Positions 17,517 to 29,375 of a DNA stretch of 64,000 nt are shown here, in pieces. The stretch is from Aquisphaera giovannonii (GTDB taxonomy: Bacteria > Planctomycetota > Planctomycetia > Isosphaerales > Isosphaeraceae). The position numbers and the translations under genes are program-made. The stretch covers positions 9,424,001-9,488,000 of the forward strand of contig NZ_CP042997.1 in assembly GCF_008087625.1 (NCBI RefSeq), written 5' to 3'. Each line of letters begins with the position of its first letter. Within the stretch, counting starts at the first letter, position 1. The notes beneath the pieces are model-generated. The model searched no databases. It saw only the letters and a list, made by a program, of their open reading frames with translations, and had not been told where the DNA came from.

Positions 17517-18767
17517 TCAGCGGACCGCGGCTGCGGGCGTTCCCGCCTGCGCCGCGCGGCGAGGAGAAGCCTGCGGCGGAGCAGACGACGGGGGCGCCGG
17601 GAGGGCCGGGGTCGACGGGTCAGCCCGATGCTTCAGCAGGCCGGGGAAGTCGAACGCGTGGTACGGCTGCTCGGCGGCGGGCTGGCCCTCCTTCGTGGCG
17701 TTGGCGACCCACATCCGGCCGGTGGTCGTCTCGAAGAGGACGGAGTGGAGGTTCGACTTCATGGCCACGGGCCGGTCCATCAGGTGCCGGGCCGACTCCG
17801 CGTCGAACGTCCCGTGGCCGGCCTGCACGCGGCGGACGAGCTCCTTGTAGCGGTCGCCCGCGGAGAGCAGCACGGCGTCCTTCACGGCGGCGGGGAGCTT
17901 CTCGTTGCCCTCGCCCATCTTCACGACGTGGAAGGCATTCCACGACGCCTCCATGCCCACCCCCTGCCCCGTCTTGCCGTCGGCGATCACGAAGTAGTAC
18001 TCGCAGGTCCGCGGGTGGTCGCGGAAGACGGCGATCGCCTGGTCCAGGGTGTTCGCCTCCTCCAGCACCATCCGCATCAGGAAGGCCATCGGCACGCCGT
18101 CCCAGTGGCCCAGGCCCTTGCCCCCCATCTCGCCGATGGAGACCTTCAGGGCATTCATCCCCGTGACGGAGCCGACGAAGCCCGCATACGTCACGTTCAC
18201 GAACGGGATGCGGCCCTCGGGCTCGGCGATGGTGAGCACGGCGTGGTCCTGGAGCCGCCAGTCGCAGCCGTAGTCGAGGATCCGGCCGTGGTAGAGCGTG
18301 CCGTCCTTCGTCGCGGAGCCGGAGATCGCGAAGCCCGAGCAGTGGAAGAGCTCGGGGATGAAGTTCGCCGTGACGATGTCCTGCACGTCCATCCCCGCGC
18401 CGTCGGCCACGCCCCGCATCTCCTCGAAGAACCGCTCGGGGATGAGCTTCTTCTGCCGCGCGGCGATGCCGGCGATGACCTTCTTCGGGTCCAGCAGCTT
18501 CAGGCCGGCGAGCTCGACCTTCATCTCCTTCCCCTTCTCCTCGAAGAGGAAGCGGACGTTCTCGCGGATGTCGTCCTTCAGCAGGGCCCCCTGCTGGTAG
18601 CCCATCTGGTAGGGCGTGCCCTTGACGTGCAGCACGCGGTAGCCGTTCACTTCCTCCAGGAACCCCTCGCCGCAGCGGGCGATCGTCTTCGTCTCGGCCC
18701 GCGAGGGCGACGAGGCCGAGCCCGCGATCAGGACGAGCACCGCGATCCGCATCGACTTTCGCAGCAT
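17517..18767 (-). CDS. Secreted C45 family (acyl-CoA:6-APA acyltransferase-like) Ntn hydrolase
   Basis: This 416-residue protein has an N-terminal signal (MRIAVLVLIAGSASSPSRAE). Its central part matches peptidase family C45: HVKGTPYQMGYQQGALLKDDI near the N-terminus, then IVTANFIPELFHCSGFAISGSATKDGTLYHGRILDYG. The Cys of HCSGFA is in the position of the autocatalytic N-terminal nucleophile, and GRILDYG corresponds to the conserved G-R-N-x-D-W segment. Family members hydrolyse or transfer amide-linked acyl groups; the substrate here is unknown. The last 50 residues are Ala/Pro-rich and probably disordered. The family often undergoes self-cleavage before the Cys, which here would release about 150 residues. 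Confidence 0.82.
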   Translation of the reverse strand: MLRKSMRIAVLVLIAGSASSPSRAETKTIARCGEGFLEEVNGYRVLHVKGTPYQMGYQQGALLKDDIRENVRFLFEEKGKEMKVELAGLKLLDPKKVIAGIAARQKKLIPERFFEEMRGVADGAGMDVQDIVTANFIPELFHCSGFAISGSATKDGTLYHGRILDYGCDWRLQDHAVLTIAEPEGRIPFVNVTYAGFVGSVTGMNALKVSIGEMGGKGLGHWDGVPMAFLMRMVLEEANTLDQAIAVFRDHPRTCEYYFVIADGKTGQGVGMEASWNAFHVVKMGEGNEKLPAAVKDAVLLSAGDRYKELVRRVQAGHGTFDAESARHLMDRPVAMKSNLHSVLFETTTGRMWVANATKEGQPAAEQPYHAFDFPGLLKHRADPSTPALPAPPSSAPPQASPRRAAQAGTPAAAVR

Positions 18768-18914
18768 GGCCGGGATCCTTCGGATTTCGGGTGGCGGAGG
18801 ACGACGCCGGGGATGGTGCCTTCCTCTATATCCGAAGGGCGGCGGGATGCCAACGGAATAGCCGGGATTGATCGCGGGGATTGGAGGAGGAACAGTGAGA
18901 CAGGATCCGAGCCC

Positions 18915-19052
18915 CGTGGGAGCCGGCTCCGTCCGGCGACCGCGCCGGCCAAGGCCCGCCCGGTCGCCCCGTAAGAAGGGCCTCCGTACGCGAGCGGGCG
19001 GACCTTGGCTCGCACAGGCTCACCCGGTCGCCGGACGGAGCCGGCTCCCACG
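18915..19052. repeat. Paired-hairpin (REPIN-like) element C, perfect 28-bp inverted arms
   Basis: The arm at 18915-18942 is the exact reverse complement of 19025-19052, with 82 bp between them. Each arm contains the 12-bp palindrome GGAGCCGGCTCC followed by a GC-rich flank with GGCGACCG or its complement. Element length (138 bp) and arm length (28 bp) are almost identical to element B, although the sequences differ. A single arm of the same family recurs at 23475-23509. Confidence 0.85.
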
Positions 19053-19200
19053 GGATGAGCCTCATTCCCGCGGTCCGGCCTCCAGGCATTGGCTCACCCG
19101 GTCGCCGGGCGGGGCCGGCTCCCACGGGGTGAGCCTCATTCCCGCGGTCCGGCCTCCAGGCATTGGCTCACCCGGTCGCCGGGCGGGGCCGGCTCCCGCG
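19018..19200. repeat. 74-bp tandem direct repeat, about 2.5 copies
   Basis: Copies begin at 19018, 19092 and 19166, each starting GCTCACCCGGTCGCC. Copy 2 differs from copy 1 by a few substitutions in the arm segment (GGACGGAG to GGGCGGGG). Copy 3 breaks off after about 34 bp. The left end of each copy is the arm sequence of element C; the right half (ATGAGCCTCATTCCCGCGG...) is unique to this array. The array lies just downstream of guaA. Confidence 0.85.
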
Positions 19201-19239
19201 GAGGTGAACCTTGCGTCCGTGCCCCGCTACGGGTCGCCC

Positions 19240-20811
19240 TCACTCCCACTCGATCGTCCCCGGGGGCTTGCTGGTGACGTCGTAGACGACGCGGTTGACG
19301 CCCTTGACGGAGTTGATGATCCGGGTGCTGGTGCGCGCCAGCAGGTCATGCGGCAGGCGCGACCAGTCGGCGGTCATGAAGTCCTCGGTGTCGACGGAGC
19401 GAATCGCGATCACGTCTTCATAGGTGCGGGCGTCGCCCATGACGCCGACGGACTGGATCGGCAGGAGGACGGCGAAGGCCTGGGCGACCTGGCGGTCGAG
19501 GCCGGCGATCTTGAGCTCGTCGAGGAAGATGGCGTCGGCCTGGCGGAGGACCTCGAGCCTCGGCGCGGTGACCTCGCCCAGGCAGCGGACGGCCAGGCCG
19601 GGGCCGGGGAACGGGTGCCGCCAGACGAGGCTGTCGGGGAGGCCGAGCTCCAGGCCGAGGCGCCGGACCTCGTCCTTGAAGAGGTCGCGGAGCGGCTCGA
19701 TCAGCTCGAAGCCGAGCTCCTCCGGCAGGCCGCCGACGTTGTGATGGATCTTGATCGTCGCGGTCGGGCCGTCGGGCTCGCCGCCGCTCTCGATGACGTC
19801 CGGGTAGAGCGTCCCCTGCGCCAGGAAGTGGGCGCCGGAGATCGACTTCGCCTCGTCCTTGAAGACGTCGATGAACGTGTGGCCGATCCGCCGCCGCTTC
19901 TCCTGCGGCTCGGTCACGCCCTCGAGCGCCGCGAGGAACCGGTCCGCCGCGTCCACGACGCGGAGCTCGGCGCTCGTCCGCGAGCCGAACTCCTCCGCCA
20001 CGGCCACGCGCTCCCCGGCGCGGAGCAGGCCGGTGTCCACGAAGACGCAGACGACCCGCGGGCCCAGCGCCTTCGCCAGGAGCGCCGCGCAGACCGCCGA
20101 ATCGACGCCGCCGGAGAGGCCGCAGACGACCCGCTCGTTCGGGCCGACGCGGGCGGAGATCTGCTCGATGGAGCGCTCGATGAAGGCTTCCATCGTCCAG
20201 AGCTTCGGGTTGCCGCAGACCCGGTCGAGGAAGTTGCCGAGCATCAAGGACCCGTAGGCCGTGTGCGAGACCTCGGGGTGGAACTGCATCCCGTAGAACG
20301 GGAGCGACTTGTGCTTCGCGGCGGCGACGGGGCAGGTCGAGGTGACGGCCAGGGGGACGAAGTCGGATCCGGCGTCGTGGACCTGGTCGCCGTGGCTCAT
20401 CCAGACGATCGACTCGCGGGGGACGTCCCTGAACAGGGGCTCGGCCGGGTCGAGGATCCGGCACTCGGCGCGGCCGTACTCGCCGCGGGCCGTGGAGCCC
20501 TTCACCTTGCCCCCGAGGACCTCGGTGGCGAGCTGCATGCCGTAGCAGATCCCGAGCGTCGGGATGCCCATCCGGAAGAGCTCCGGGTCGCAGTGCGGCG
20601 CCCCCGGCTCGTAGACGCTCCTCGGCCCGCCGGAGAGGATCAGGGCCAGCGGGTTCAGCTCGCGGACCCGCTCCGGCGTGATGTCGTGCCGGACGATCCG
20701 CGCGAAGGCGTGCCGCTCGCGGACCCGCCGGGCGATGAGCTGGACGTACTGCGCTCCGAAATCGAGGACCAGGACCGGCCGCGACGAGGGGTCGTTGGGC
20801 TCCATGCTCAT
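19240..20811 (-). CDS. guaA: GMP synthase (glutamine-hydrolysing)
   Basis: The enzyme aminates XMP to GMP using glutamine and ATP. Residues 10-200 form the class I glutamine amidotransferase domain with nucleophile Cys in GICYGMQLA, the oxyanion-type LSGGPRSVY strand, and the catalytic His/Glu in [10 protein letters not shown]. The ATP pyrophosphatase domain follows with the PP-loop [15 protein letters not shown]. The C-terminal dimerisation domain ends in the family-typical [10 protein letters not shown] prefer ATG 20811 ([19 protein letters not shown]), giving 523 residues as is usual; the open frame extends to 20865 without homology. The gene is flanked by repeat elements on both sides and appears monocistronic. 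Confidence 0.96.
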   Translation of the reverse strand: MSMEPNDPSSRPVLVLDFGAQYVQLIARRVRERHAFARIVRHDITPERVRELNPLALILSGGPRSVYEPGAPHCDPELFRMGIPTLGICYGMQLATEVLGGKVKGSTARGEYGRAECRILDPAEPLFRDVPRESIVWMSHGDQVHDAGSDFVPLAVTSTCPVAAAKHKSLPFYGMQFHPEVSHTAYGSLMLGNFLDRVCGNPKLWTMEAFIERSIEQISARVGPNERVVCGLSGGVDSAVCAALLAKALGPRVVCVFVDTGLLRAGERVAVAEEFGSRTSAELRVVDAADRFLAALEGVTEPQEKRRRIGHTFIDVFKDEAKSISGAHFLAQGTLYPDVIESGGEPDGPTATIKIHHNVGGLPEELGFELIEPLRDLFKDEVRRLGLELGLPDSLVWRHPFPGPGLAVRCLGEVTAPRLEVLRQADAIFLDELKIAGLDRQVAQAFAVLLPIQSVGVMGDARTYEDVIAIRSVDTEDFMTADWSRLPHDLLARTSTRIINSVKGVNRVVYDVTSKPPGTIEWE

Positions 20812-21203
20812 CCGCGTCTCTCTGGGGGCCACCGGCGGGCTCGCGGAACGTCCCGCAGGCCGCAAACCGTCAGTCTACCAGGAAGGCGGAGGGACGAGAA
20901 CCCGAATGCGAGGCATCCGATCGAGCGATCCGGTCGCCATGGCCCGGCCTGGACGTTCGCGGAACGTCCTACAAATAGGTGACCACCCGCGTGAGCGGGT
21001 GGTTCAAACGGGCGAAGCCTCCAGCCTCGGGCGTGAGCCCGACCGGCATGCGGCGATGCGGACTCACCGAACCGGCAGGCCACGCCGCCCGGCTCCGGAT
21101 CGCACTGACGTGCGAGGCTGGAGGGCTGGCGCCCCGTCCGAACCACCGGCTCACGCCGGTGGTCACGCGCCCCGGGAGACTCCCCGAGGGGCTCTCTCGA
21201 CGC
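20812..21203. other. Non-coding gap largely occupied by repeat element D
   Basis: These 392 bp separate guaA (read leftward from 20811) from the 3' end of the double-esterase gene. The first 165 bp should carry the guaA promoter; nothing distinctive was recognised. The remainder is element D. Open frames of 60-110 codons on both strands run through element D and mirror one another, as expected from a quasi-palindrome. Confidence 0.6.
20979..21166. repeat. Paired-hairpin MITE/REPIN-like element D, 188 bp, with compensated terminal hairpins
   Basis: The ends 20979-21005 and 21140-21166 are inverted copies (25 of 27 positions). Each end folds on itself: the left has CCACCCGC/GCGGGTGG around loop GTGA, the right CCACCGGC/GCCGGTGG around loop TCAC. 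The only two differences between the ends are at paired stem positions and compensate each other, preserving both hairpins. An inner inverted pair, CCTCCAGCCTCG (21018-21029) with CGAGGCTGGAGG (21113-21124), lies inside. No coding capacity is likely. Confidence 0.85.
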
Positions 21204-24741
<3,538 letters not shown>

Positions 24742-24844
24742 GGCGGTCACGTTGGAGCCCCTTTCTGCCGGGATGTTCGGTCGATCGGTCGGGAGCGGGC
24801 CCGGGCACCGCGGCCACTCGCATGCGACCCCCGCGGGCGGACCA

Positions 24845-24858
24845 GGCAACCGTTTGCG
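24845..24858. promoter_or_regulatory. Predicted LacI-family operator 1 (xylanase side)
   Basis: GGCAACCGTTTGCG carries the LacI/GalR-type palindromic core GCAA-n-CG-n-TTGC. It lies immediately downstream of the proposed -10 of the leftward xylanase promoter, overlapping or just after the expected transcription start, a position suited to repression. A second site with the same core lies 85 bp away on the regulator side. Confidence 0.65.
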
Positions 24859-24863
24859 TTGCG

Positions 24864-24891
24864 AGTGTAACTTGACATAGCGTCGTGTCAA
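24864..24891 (-). promoter_or_regulatory. Predicted sigma-70-type promoter of the xylanase gene
   Basis: On the minus strand, TTGACA (24891-24886) is followed after 16 bases by TACACT (24869-24864, four of six matches to TATAAT). The -35 is a perfect consensus. It overlaps the divergent promoter of the LacI-type gene. Confidence 0.5.
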
Positions 24892-24900
24892 CGAGATGAT
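24872..24900 (+). promoter_or_regulatory. Predicted sigma-70-type promoter of the LacI-type regulator gene
   Basis: TTGACA (24872-24877) is followed after 17 bases by GATGAT (24895-24900, four of six matches). The predicted start near 24907 leaves operator 2 just downstream, consistent with autorepression. Confidence 0.5.
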
Positions 24901-24929
24901 GCCCCGAGATTCCCGGGAAATCCGATCGC

Positions 24930-24943
24930 GGCAAACGCTTGCC
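24930..24943. promoter_or_regulatory. Predicted LacI-family operator 2 (regulator side)
   Basis: GGCAAACGCTTGCC has the core GCAA-n-CG-n-TTGC, the same as operator 1. It lies in the expected 5' leader of the regulator gene, about 30 bp after its -10 box. The centre-to-centre distance to operator 1 is 85 bp, about eight helical turns, which would allow looping. Confidence 0.65.
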
Positions 24944-24999
24944 CTCATGGTCGCGGGGCGGCCCCTCGCCGGACGTCCCGGGCGCGCGAAAGGGCCCTC

Positions 25000-26001
25000 G
25001 TGCGAAGCCGTCCGACCCTCTCCGACGTCGCCAGGGAGTGCGGGGTCACGCCCTCGACGGTGAGCCGGGTCCTCAACCGGAAGGCGAGCTTCTCCACGAG
25101 CGCGGCGGTCCGCCGGAAGATCGAGGACGCGGCCGAGCGGCTCGGCTACGTGCCGGACCTCGCGGCGCGGAGCCTGAACCAGCGGACGACGCGGATCATC
25201 GCCATGTTCGCCTCGCCCTCCACCCACCTCGCCGAGGGGATCTACGAGCCCCTCATCGAGGGGAGCCTGGAGGTCCTGCACGCGAGCGACTACGACGTCT
25301 TCTTCGACCTCAGCGCCGGGCGCAGGAACCGCGTCCCCTTCTGGCGGTTCGACGGGGCGCTGCTCCAGCAGAGCCCTCGGCCGGAGACCGTGGAGGAGCT
25401 GGACCTCCGCCGCGTCCCGTACGTCTGCGTGAACGAGGCGGTGGGCCGCCCGGTGGCCCAGGTGCTGGCCGACGACCGGATGGGGATGCGCCGGGCCGTC
25501 GAGCACCTGGCCCAGCTCGGCCACCGCCGGCTCGCCTACGCCAACGCGAGGGCGGCGTACCTCGCCCACTACTCGATCGCCGAGCGGCACGAGACGCTGC
25601 TGGCCGTGGCGGCCGAGCTCGGCCTGGAGGTCGTCCCGGGCCACGGCCCGCCCTTCGCCGACGGCGCGGGGTTCCTCCGCGGGGCGGTGATCGGCGGCCG
25701 GGCGACGGCCGTGATCGCCTACGACCACCACATCGCGGTGACGCTCTACGGCGTCGCCGAGGGGCTGGGCCTGCGGATCCCGCGCGACTTCAGCCTGATC
25801 GGCTTCAACGACGTCTTCCCGGCCCCCCTGCTGCCGACGCCGCTGACCGCGGTGAGCGTGCCGGCCCGGGAGATGGGCCGGTGCAGCGCCCGGCAATTGC
25901 TCAACAGCCTGGCGGCGGCGGAGCCGGCCGCGACGAGGGAGATCCGCCTGGCGGAGGACCTCGTCGTGCGCCGCTCGACGGCCCCGCCGCCCCCCGATTG
26001 A
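25000..26001 (+). CDS. LacI/GalR family transcriptional regulator of the xylan locus
   Basis: The 333-residue protein starts at GTG 25000, with GAAAGGG a few bases upstream. Residues 6-26 (TLSDVARECGVTPSTVSRVLN) form the canonical LacI helix-turn-helix, followed by the hinge helix region (IEDAAERLGYVPDLAARSLNQRTTRIIAMF). Residues 60-333 form the periplasmic-binding-protein-like sugar sensor (DDRMGMRRAVEHLAQLGHRRLAYAN ... TAVIAYDHHIAVTLYGVAEGLGLRIPRDFSLIGFNDVFPAPLLPTPLTAVSVPAREMG). It lies between the GH10 xylanase and the GH43 gene. With the operators at 24845 and 24930 this strongly suggests repression of the xylan genes and itself, relieved by a xylan-derived sugar; the effector is an inference. 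Confidence 0.93.
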   Translation: MRSRPTLSDVARECGVTPSTVSRVLNRKASFSTSAAVRRKIEDAAERLGYVPDLAARSLNQRTTRIIAMFASPSTHLAEGIYEPLIEGSLEVLHASDYDVFFDLSAGRRNRVPFWRFDGALLQQSPRPETVEELDLRRVPYVCVNEAVGRPVAQVLADDRMGMRRAVEHLAQLGHRRLAYANARAAYLAHYSIAERHETLLAVAAELGLEVVPGHGPPFADGAGFLRGAVIGGRATAVIAYDHHIAVTLYGVAEGLGLRIPRDFSLIGFNDVFPAPLLPTPLTAVSVPAREMGRCSARQLLNSLAAAEPAATREIRLAEDLVVRRSTAPPPPD

Positions 26002-26031
26002 CGAGGCCCAAGGCCGCACGGAGAAATGCAC

Positions 26032-29000
26032 ATGAAAACGTTCTTTCTGGCAATCCTGGCGGCCCTGGCGCCCGCGAGCCTCGCGGCCCAGGACAACGGC
26101 GACGGCACCTACACCAACCCGCCGCTGCACGCGGACTATCCGGACCCGGACATCATCCGCGTGGGGGACGACTTCTACTTCGCCTCGACGACCTTCGCGA
26201 ACTCGCCGGGGCTCGTCCTCCTGCACTCGAAGGACCTGGTGAACTGGGAGACCGTCGGCCACGTCATGGACCGGCTGGACGGCGACCCGAAGTACGACAT
26301 GAAGGGGGGCAACTCCTACCGCAACGGCGTCTTCGCCCCCTCGCTGCGGTACCACAAGGGGACCTTCCACGTCGCCGTGACGCCCAACGGCAAGCCGACG
26401 CGGATCTACCACGCCTCGGACATCCGCGGCCCCTGGAAGTGCGACGTCCTGAAGGAGTCGGCCTTCGACCCCGGCCTCCTCTTCGACGACGACGGCACGC
26501 CGTACCTCTTCACCTGCGGCGGGTGGGACGGCCACGTCACGCTGAAGACGCTGAGCCCCGCGCTGGACCGGGTCGTCGCCAGCCGCCAGGTCTTCTACGT
26601 CCGCGGGATCGAGGGGAGCAAGGCCTTCAAGATCGACGGCTGGTACTACCTGTTCAACTCCCTGCCGGGCCGGCTGGCGCTCATGTGCTCCCGGGCCCGG
26701 AAGCTCGACGGGCCGTGGGAGACGATCAAGGTCCTCGACGATCGCGCGGGGGGCCACCAGGGGGCCATCGTGGACCTGCCGGGCGGGGGCTGGTACGGCT
26801 TCGTGATGCGCGACAGCGGCCCGATCGGCCGCGTGACCAACATCTGCCCGATCACCTGGAAGGACGGGTGGCCGCTCTGGGGCGAGCCGGAGAAGCCCGG
26901 CCGGGTCCCGCCCCGGGCGAAGAAGCCGATCGCCGGCCAGCCCGAGATCGCCCGGCCGATCTCGACCGGCTTCGACGGCCCGAAGCTCCCGCTCGACTGG
27001 TCCTGGAACCACAACCCCGACGATTCTCGCTGGTCCCTATCCGAGCGTCCCGGCTTCCTCCGGCTGAGGCCGACGGCGGCCCCGGACCTCTGGCACGCGA
27101 GGAACTCGCTCACGCACAAGGGCTGGGGGCCCTCGAGCTGCGCCGTCGCGACCCTGGACGTCGCGCACCTGCGGCCGGGCGACGTGGCGGGGCTCGGCAT
27201 GATCGGCAAGGGGCTCGTCACGCTCGCCGTGCAGCGGTCGGCCGACGGCCCGGCGAAGCTCGTCCTGAGCACAGGCGTCGAGCACGGCGCCGAGGTCGCG
27301 CCGAAGGCCGAGGCGGAGATCGGCAAGGCCGACGTCGTCCACCTCGCCCTGCGGATGGACTTCACCGCGGCGAAGGGTCGATGCGGCTACAGCCTGGACG
27401 GCAAGGCGTTCACGGCGATCGGCGGCGAGTTCCCGCTCCTGTGGGACTGGAGGACCGGGACGTTCCAGGGCGAGCAGTACGCGGTCTTCTGCTACAACCC
27501 GAAGCCGGGCGACGGATACCTGGACGTGGACGGCATCCGCTTCGAGTCGCCCGAGTTGAAGGAGCCGGCCGCGCGGCAGGCGGCCCGGCCGGCCTCCGAG
27601 CCGGACAGCGCCAAATCGGTGGCCTTCGAGTCGTTCTCCTACTCGGGGACCGACCCGATGTCGGCGAAGGTCGGGAGCGATTCCTACCTGAACCCGATCC
27701 TCGCGGGCTTCTATCCGGACCCGAGCGTCTGCCGCGTCGGCGACGACTTCTACCTGGTGAACTCGAGCTTCCTCTACTTCCCCGGCCTGCCGGTCTTCCA
27801 CAGCCGCGACCTGGTCCACTGGGAGCAGGTCGGCAACGCCATCCAGAGGCCCTCGCAGGCCCCGGCGCTGAGGGTCGGGAACGTCTCGGGCGGGATGTTC
27901 GCGCCGACGATCCGCCACCACGGCGGCAGGTTCCACGTGATCTGCACGCAGGTCGGCCCGCAGGGCGGCAACTTCGTCGTCTCGGCGGAGCGTCCGGAGG
28001 GGCCGTGGTCCGAGCCGACCTGGCTCCGGGGCGTCCCGGGCATCGACCCGTCGCTCTTCTTCGACGAGGGGCACGCCTACGTCGTCTTCAACGCCGAGGC
28101 CCCCGACAAGAAGCCGCTGTACGAGGGCCACCGGGCCCTCTGGCTCCAGCAGGTGGACCTCGACGGCGGCAAGCTCATCGGGCCCCGCAAGCTGCTCGTC
28201 AACGGGGGCACGGACCTTTCGAAGAAGCCGATCTGGATCGAGGGCCCGCACCTGCTGAGGAAGGACGGCTGGTACATCCTCATCGCCGCGGAAGGGGGCA
28301 CGGGCCCGGCGCACTCGGAGGTCGTCTTCCGCAGCCGCGACCTCGCCGGGCCGTACGTGCCTTACGAGAAGAACCCGATCCTCACCCAGCGCGACCTGCC
28401 CCGCGGCCGGCCCGACCCGATCACGTGCACCGGGCATGCGGACCTCGTCGAGCTGCCCAACGGCGACTGGTGGGCCGTCTTCCTCGGCTGCCGTCCCGAC
28501 GCGGCCGGCCACGGCCTCCTCGGCCGCGAGACGTTCCTCCTGCCCGTGAAGTGGGCGGACGGCTGGCCGGCCATCCTCGAGCACGGCGCGGAGGTCCCTC
28601 GCGTCGTGAAGCGGCCCGCGCTCGCGGAGTCCACGCCGCCGGGCTGGCGCCCGATGACGGGGGACTTCACCGCGACCGACGACTTCGACGGCAAGGCGCC
28701 CGGCCTCGGCTGGATGGGGCTGAGGACGCCGACGTCCTCGTGGTGGAGCCTCGACGCGAAGTCGGGCGAGTTCCGCCTCATGCCCCGGAAGGCGAGGCTG
28801 ACGACCAGGGCGGAGGATCCCTCCTTCCTCTGCCGGAGGTTGCAGCACGCCTCGTACACGGCGAGGACGGCGATCCGCCTCGACGCCGGGACGCCGGACG
28901 GCGACGCCGGGCTGGTCGTCTTCCAGGACGAGGGGCATCACCTCCTCGCCGGCGTCCGGGTCCGCGGGGGCCAGGCGAAGGAGGCCTTCGTCGAGCGCGT

Positions 29001-29268
29001 CGCGGCGAGGGGCCGGTTCTCCCGGCAGGCGCCCGAGCCGGACGTCCTCTCCGCGGCCCCCCTGCCCGGCGGCTGCCGGCGGCTGGAGATCGAGGCGAGG
29101 GGCGAGGGCACGTCCCTGACCTTCCGCTATCGGGCCGATGGCGGCGACTGGTCCCCGCTCGGGGACCGCGTGGATGCGACCTTCCTGGACGGCCAGGCCG
29201 CGGGGGGCTTCACGGGCGTCTGCCTCGGCGTCCACGCCCGGACCCCGGCCGATGGGCCGGCCCGCTGA
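26032..29268 (+). CDS. Secreted tandem GH43 beta-xylosidase/alpha-L-arabinofuranosidase (GH43-C2-GH43-C2)
   Basis: I start at ATG 26032 (MKTFFLAILAALAPASLAAQ, a signal peptide) because GGAG lies eight bases upstream; ATG 26026 is too close to it. The 1078-residue product has two full GH43 five-bladed propellers. The first (about 20-300) opens with HADYPDPDIIRVGDDFYF (catalytic base Asp) and has GIEGSKAFKIDGWYYLF (catalytic Glu). The second (about 550-850) has AGFYPDPSVCRVGDDFYLVNSSF and IEGPHLLRKDGWYILIAAEGGTG. Each is followed by a concanavalin-like GH43 C2 beta-sandwich (about 310-535 and 880-1070). Such enzymes release xylose or arabinose from xylo-oligosaccharides. It follows the regulator by 30 bp and is probably cotranscribed. 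Two catalytic modules in one chain is unusual and suggests complementary specificities. Confidence 0.92.
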   Translation: MKTFFLAILAALAPASLAAQDNGDGTYTNPPLHADYPDPDIIRVGDDFYFASTTFANSPGLVLLHSKDLVNWETVGHVMDRLDGDPKYDMKGGNSYRNGVFAPSLRYHKGTFHVAVTPNGKPTRIYHASDIRGPWKCDVLKESAFDPGLLFDDDGTPYLFTCGGWDGHVTLKTLSPALDRVVASRQVFYVRGIEGSKAFKIDGWYYLFNSLPGRLALMCSRARKLDGPWETIKVLDDRAGGHQGAIVDLPGGGWYGFVMRDSGPIGRVTNICPITWKDGWPLWGEPEKPGRVPPRAKKPIAGQPEIARPISTGFDGPKLPLDWSWNHNPDDSRWSLSERPGFLRLRPTAAPDLWHARNSLTHKGWGPSSCAVATLDVAHLRPGDVAGLGMIGKGLVTLAVQRSADGPAKLVLSTGVEHGAEVAPKAEAEIGKADVVHLALRMDFTAAKGRCGYSLDGKAFTAIGGEFPLLWDWRTGTFQGEQYAVFCYNPKPGDGYLDVDGIRFESPELKEPAARQAARPASEPDSAKSVAFESFSYSGTDPMSAKVGSDSYLNPILAGFYPDPSVCRVGDDFYLVNSSFLYFPGLPVFHSRDLVHWEQVGNAIQRPSQAPALRVGNVSGGMFAPTIRHHGGRFHVICTQVGPQGGNFVVSAERPEGPWSEPTWLRGVPGIDPSLFFDEGHAYVVFNAEAPDKKPLYEGHRALWLQQVDLDGGKLIGPRKLLVNGGTDLSKKPIWIEGPHLLRKDGWYILIAAEGGTGPAHSEVVFRSRDLAGPYVPYEKNPILTQRDLPRGRPDPITCTGHADLVELPNGDWWAVFLGCRPDAAGHGLLGRETFLLPVKWADGWPAILEHGAEVPRVVKRPALAESTPPGWRPMTGDFTATDDFDGKAPGLGWMGLRTPTSSWWSLDAKSGEFRLMPRKARLTTRAEDPSFLCRRLQHASYTARTAIRLDAGTPDGDAGLVVFQDEGHHLLAGVRVRGGQAKEAFVERVAARGRFSRQAPEPDVLSAAPLPGGCRRLEIEARGEGTSLTFRYRADGGDWSPLGDRVDATFLDGQAAGGFTGVCLGVHARTPADGPAR

Positions 29269-29375
29269 GGCGCGAGGCGGGCCGCGGCCGGCCGTCGCAC
29301 CGGCTTGACACGCCCCGCCGCCGGTCCGAGACTGTTGGGGAGAGCCATCCGCCGTCCAGCGCAAGGACCCGACCG

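Larger units (their letters stand above)
18768..19239. other. Non-coding gap holding repeat element C and the 74-bp array
   Basis: No gene is credible in these 472 bp. The short open frames encode translated repeat sequence only. Apart from the two repeats annotated below, the first 100 bp (18768-18870) should hold the promoter of the leftward C45 gene; no clear -35/-10 pair was recognised. Confidence 0.6.

Noticed and set aside
19018-19200. Possible CRISPR-like array
   Set aside because: The 74-bp copies are contiguous without unique spacers, and there are no cas genes.
18728-19277. Short frames starting [12 protein letters not shown] or MGAGPARRPGEP
   Set aside because: These are translated copies of repeat family C and recur wherever the repeat occurs; no ribosome site or independent coding signal is present.
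20808-21166. Short open frames on both strands within repeat element D
   Set aside because: They translate the repeat itself, and the two strands give near-mirror peptides because the element is quasi-palindromic.
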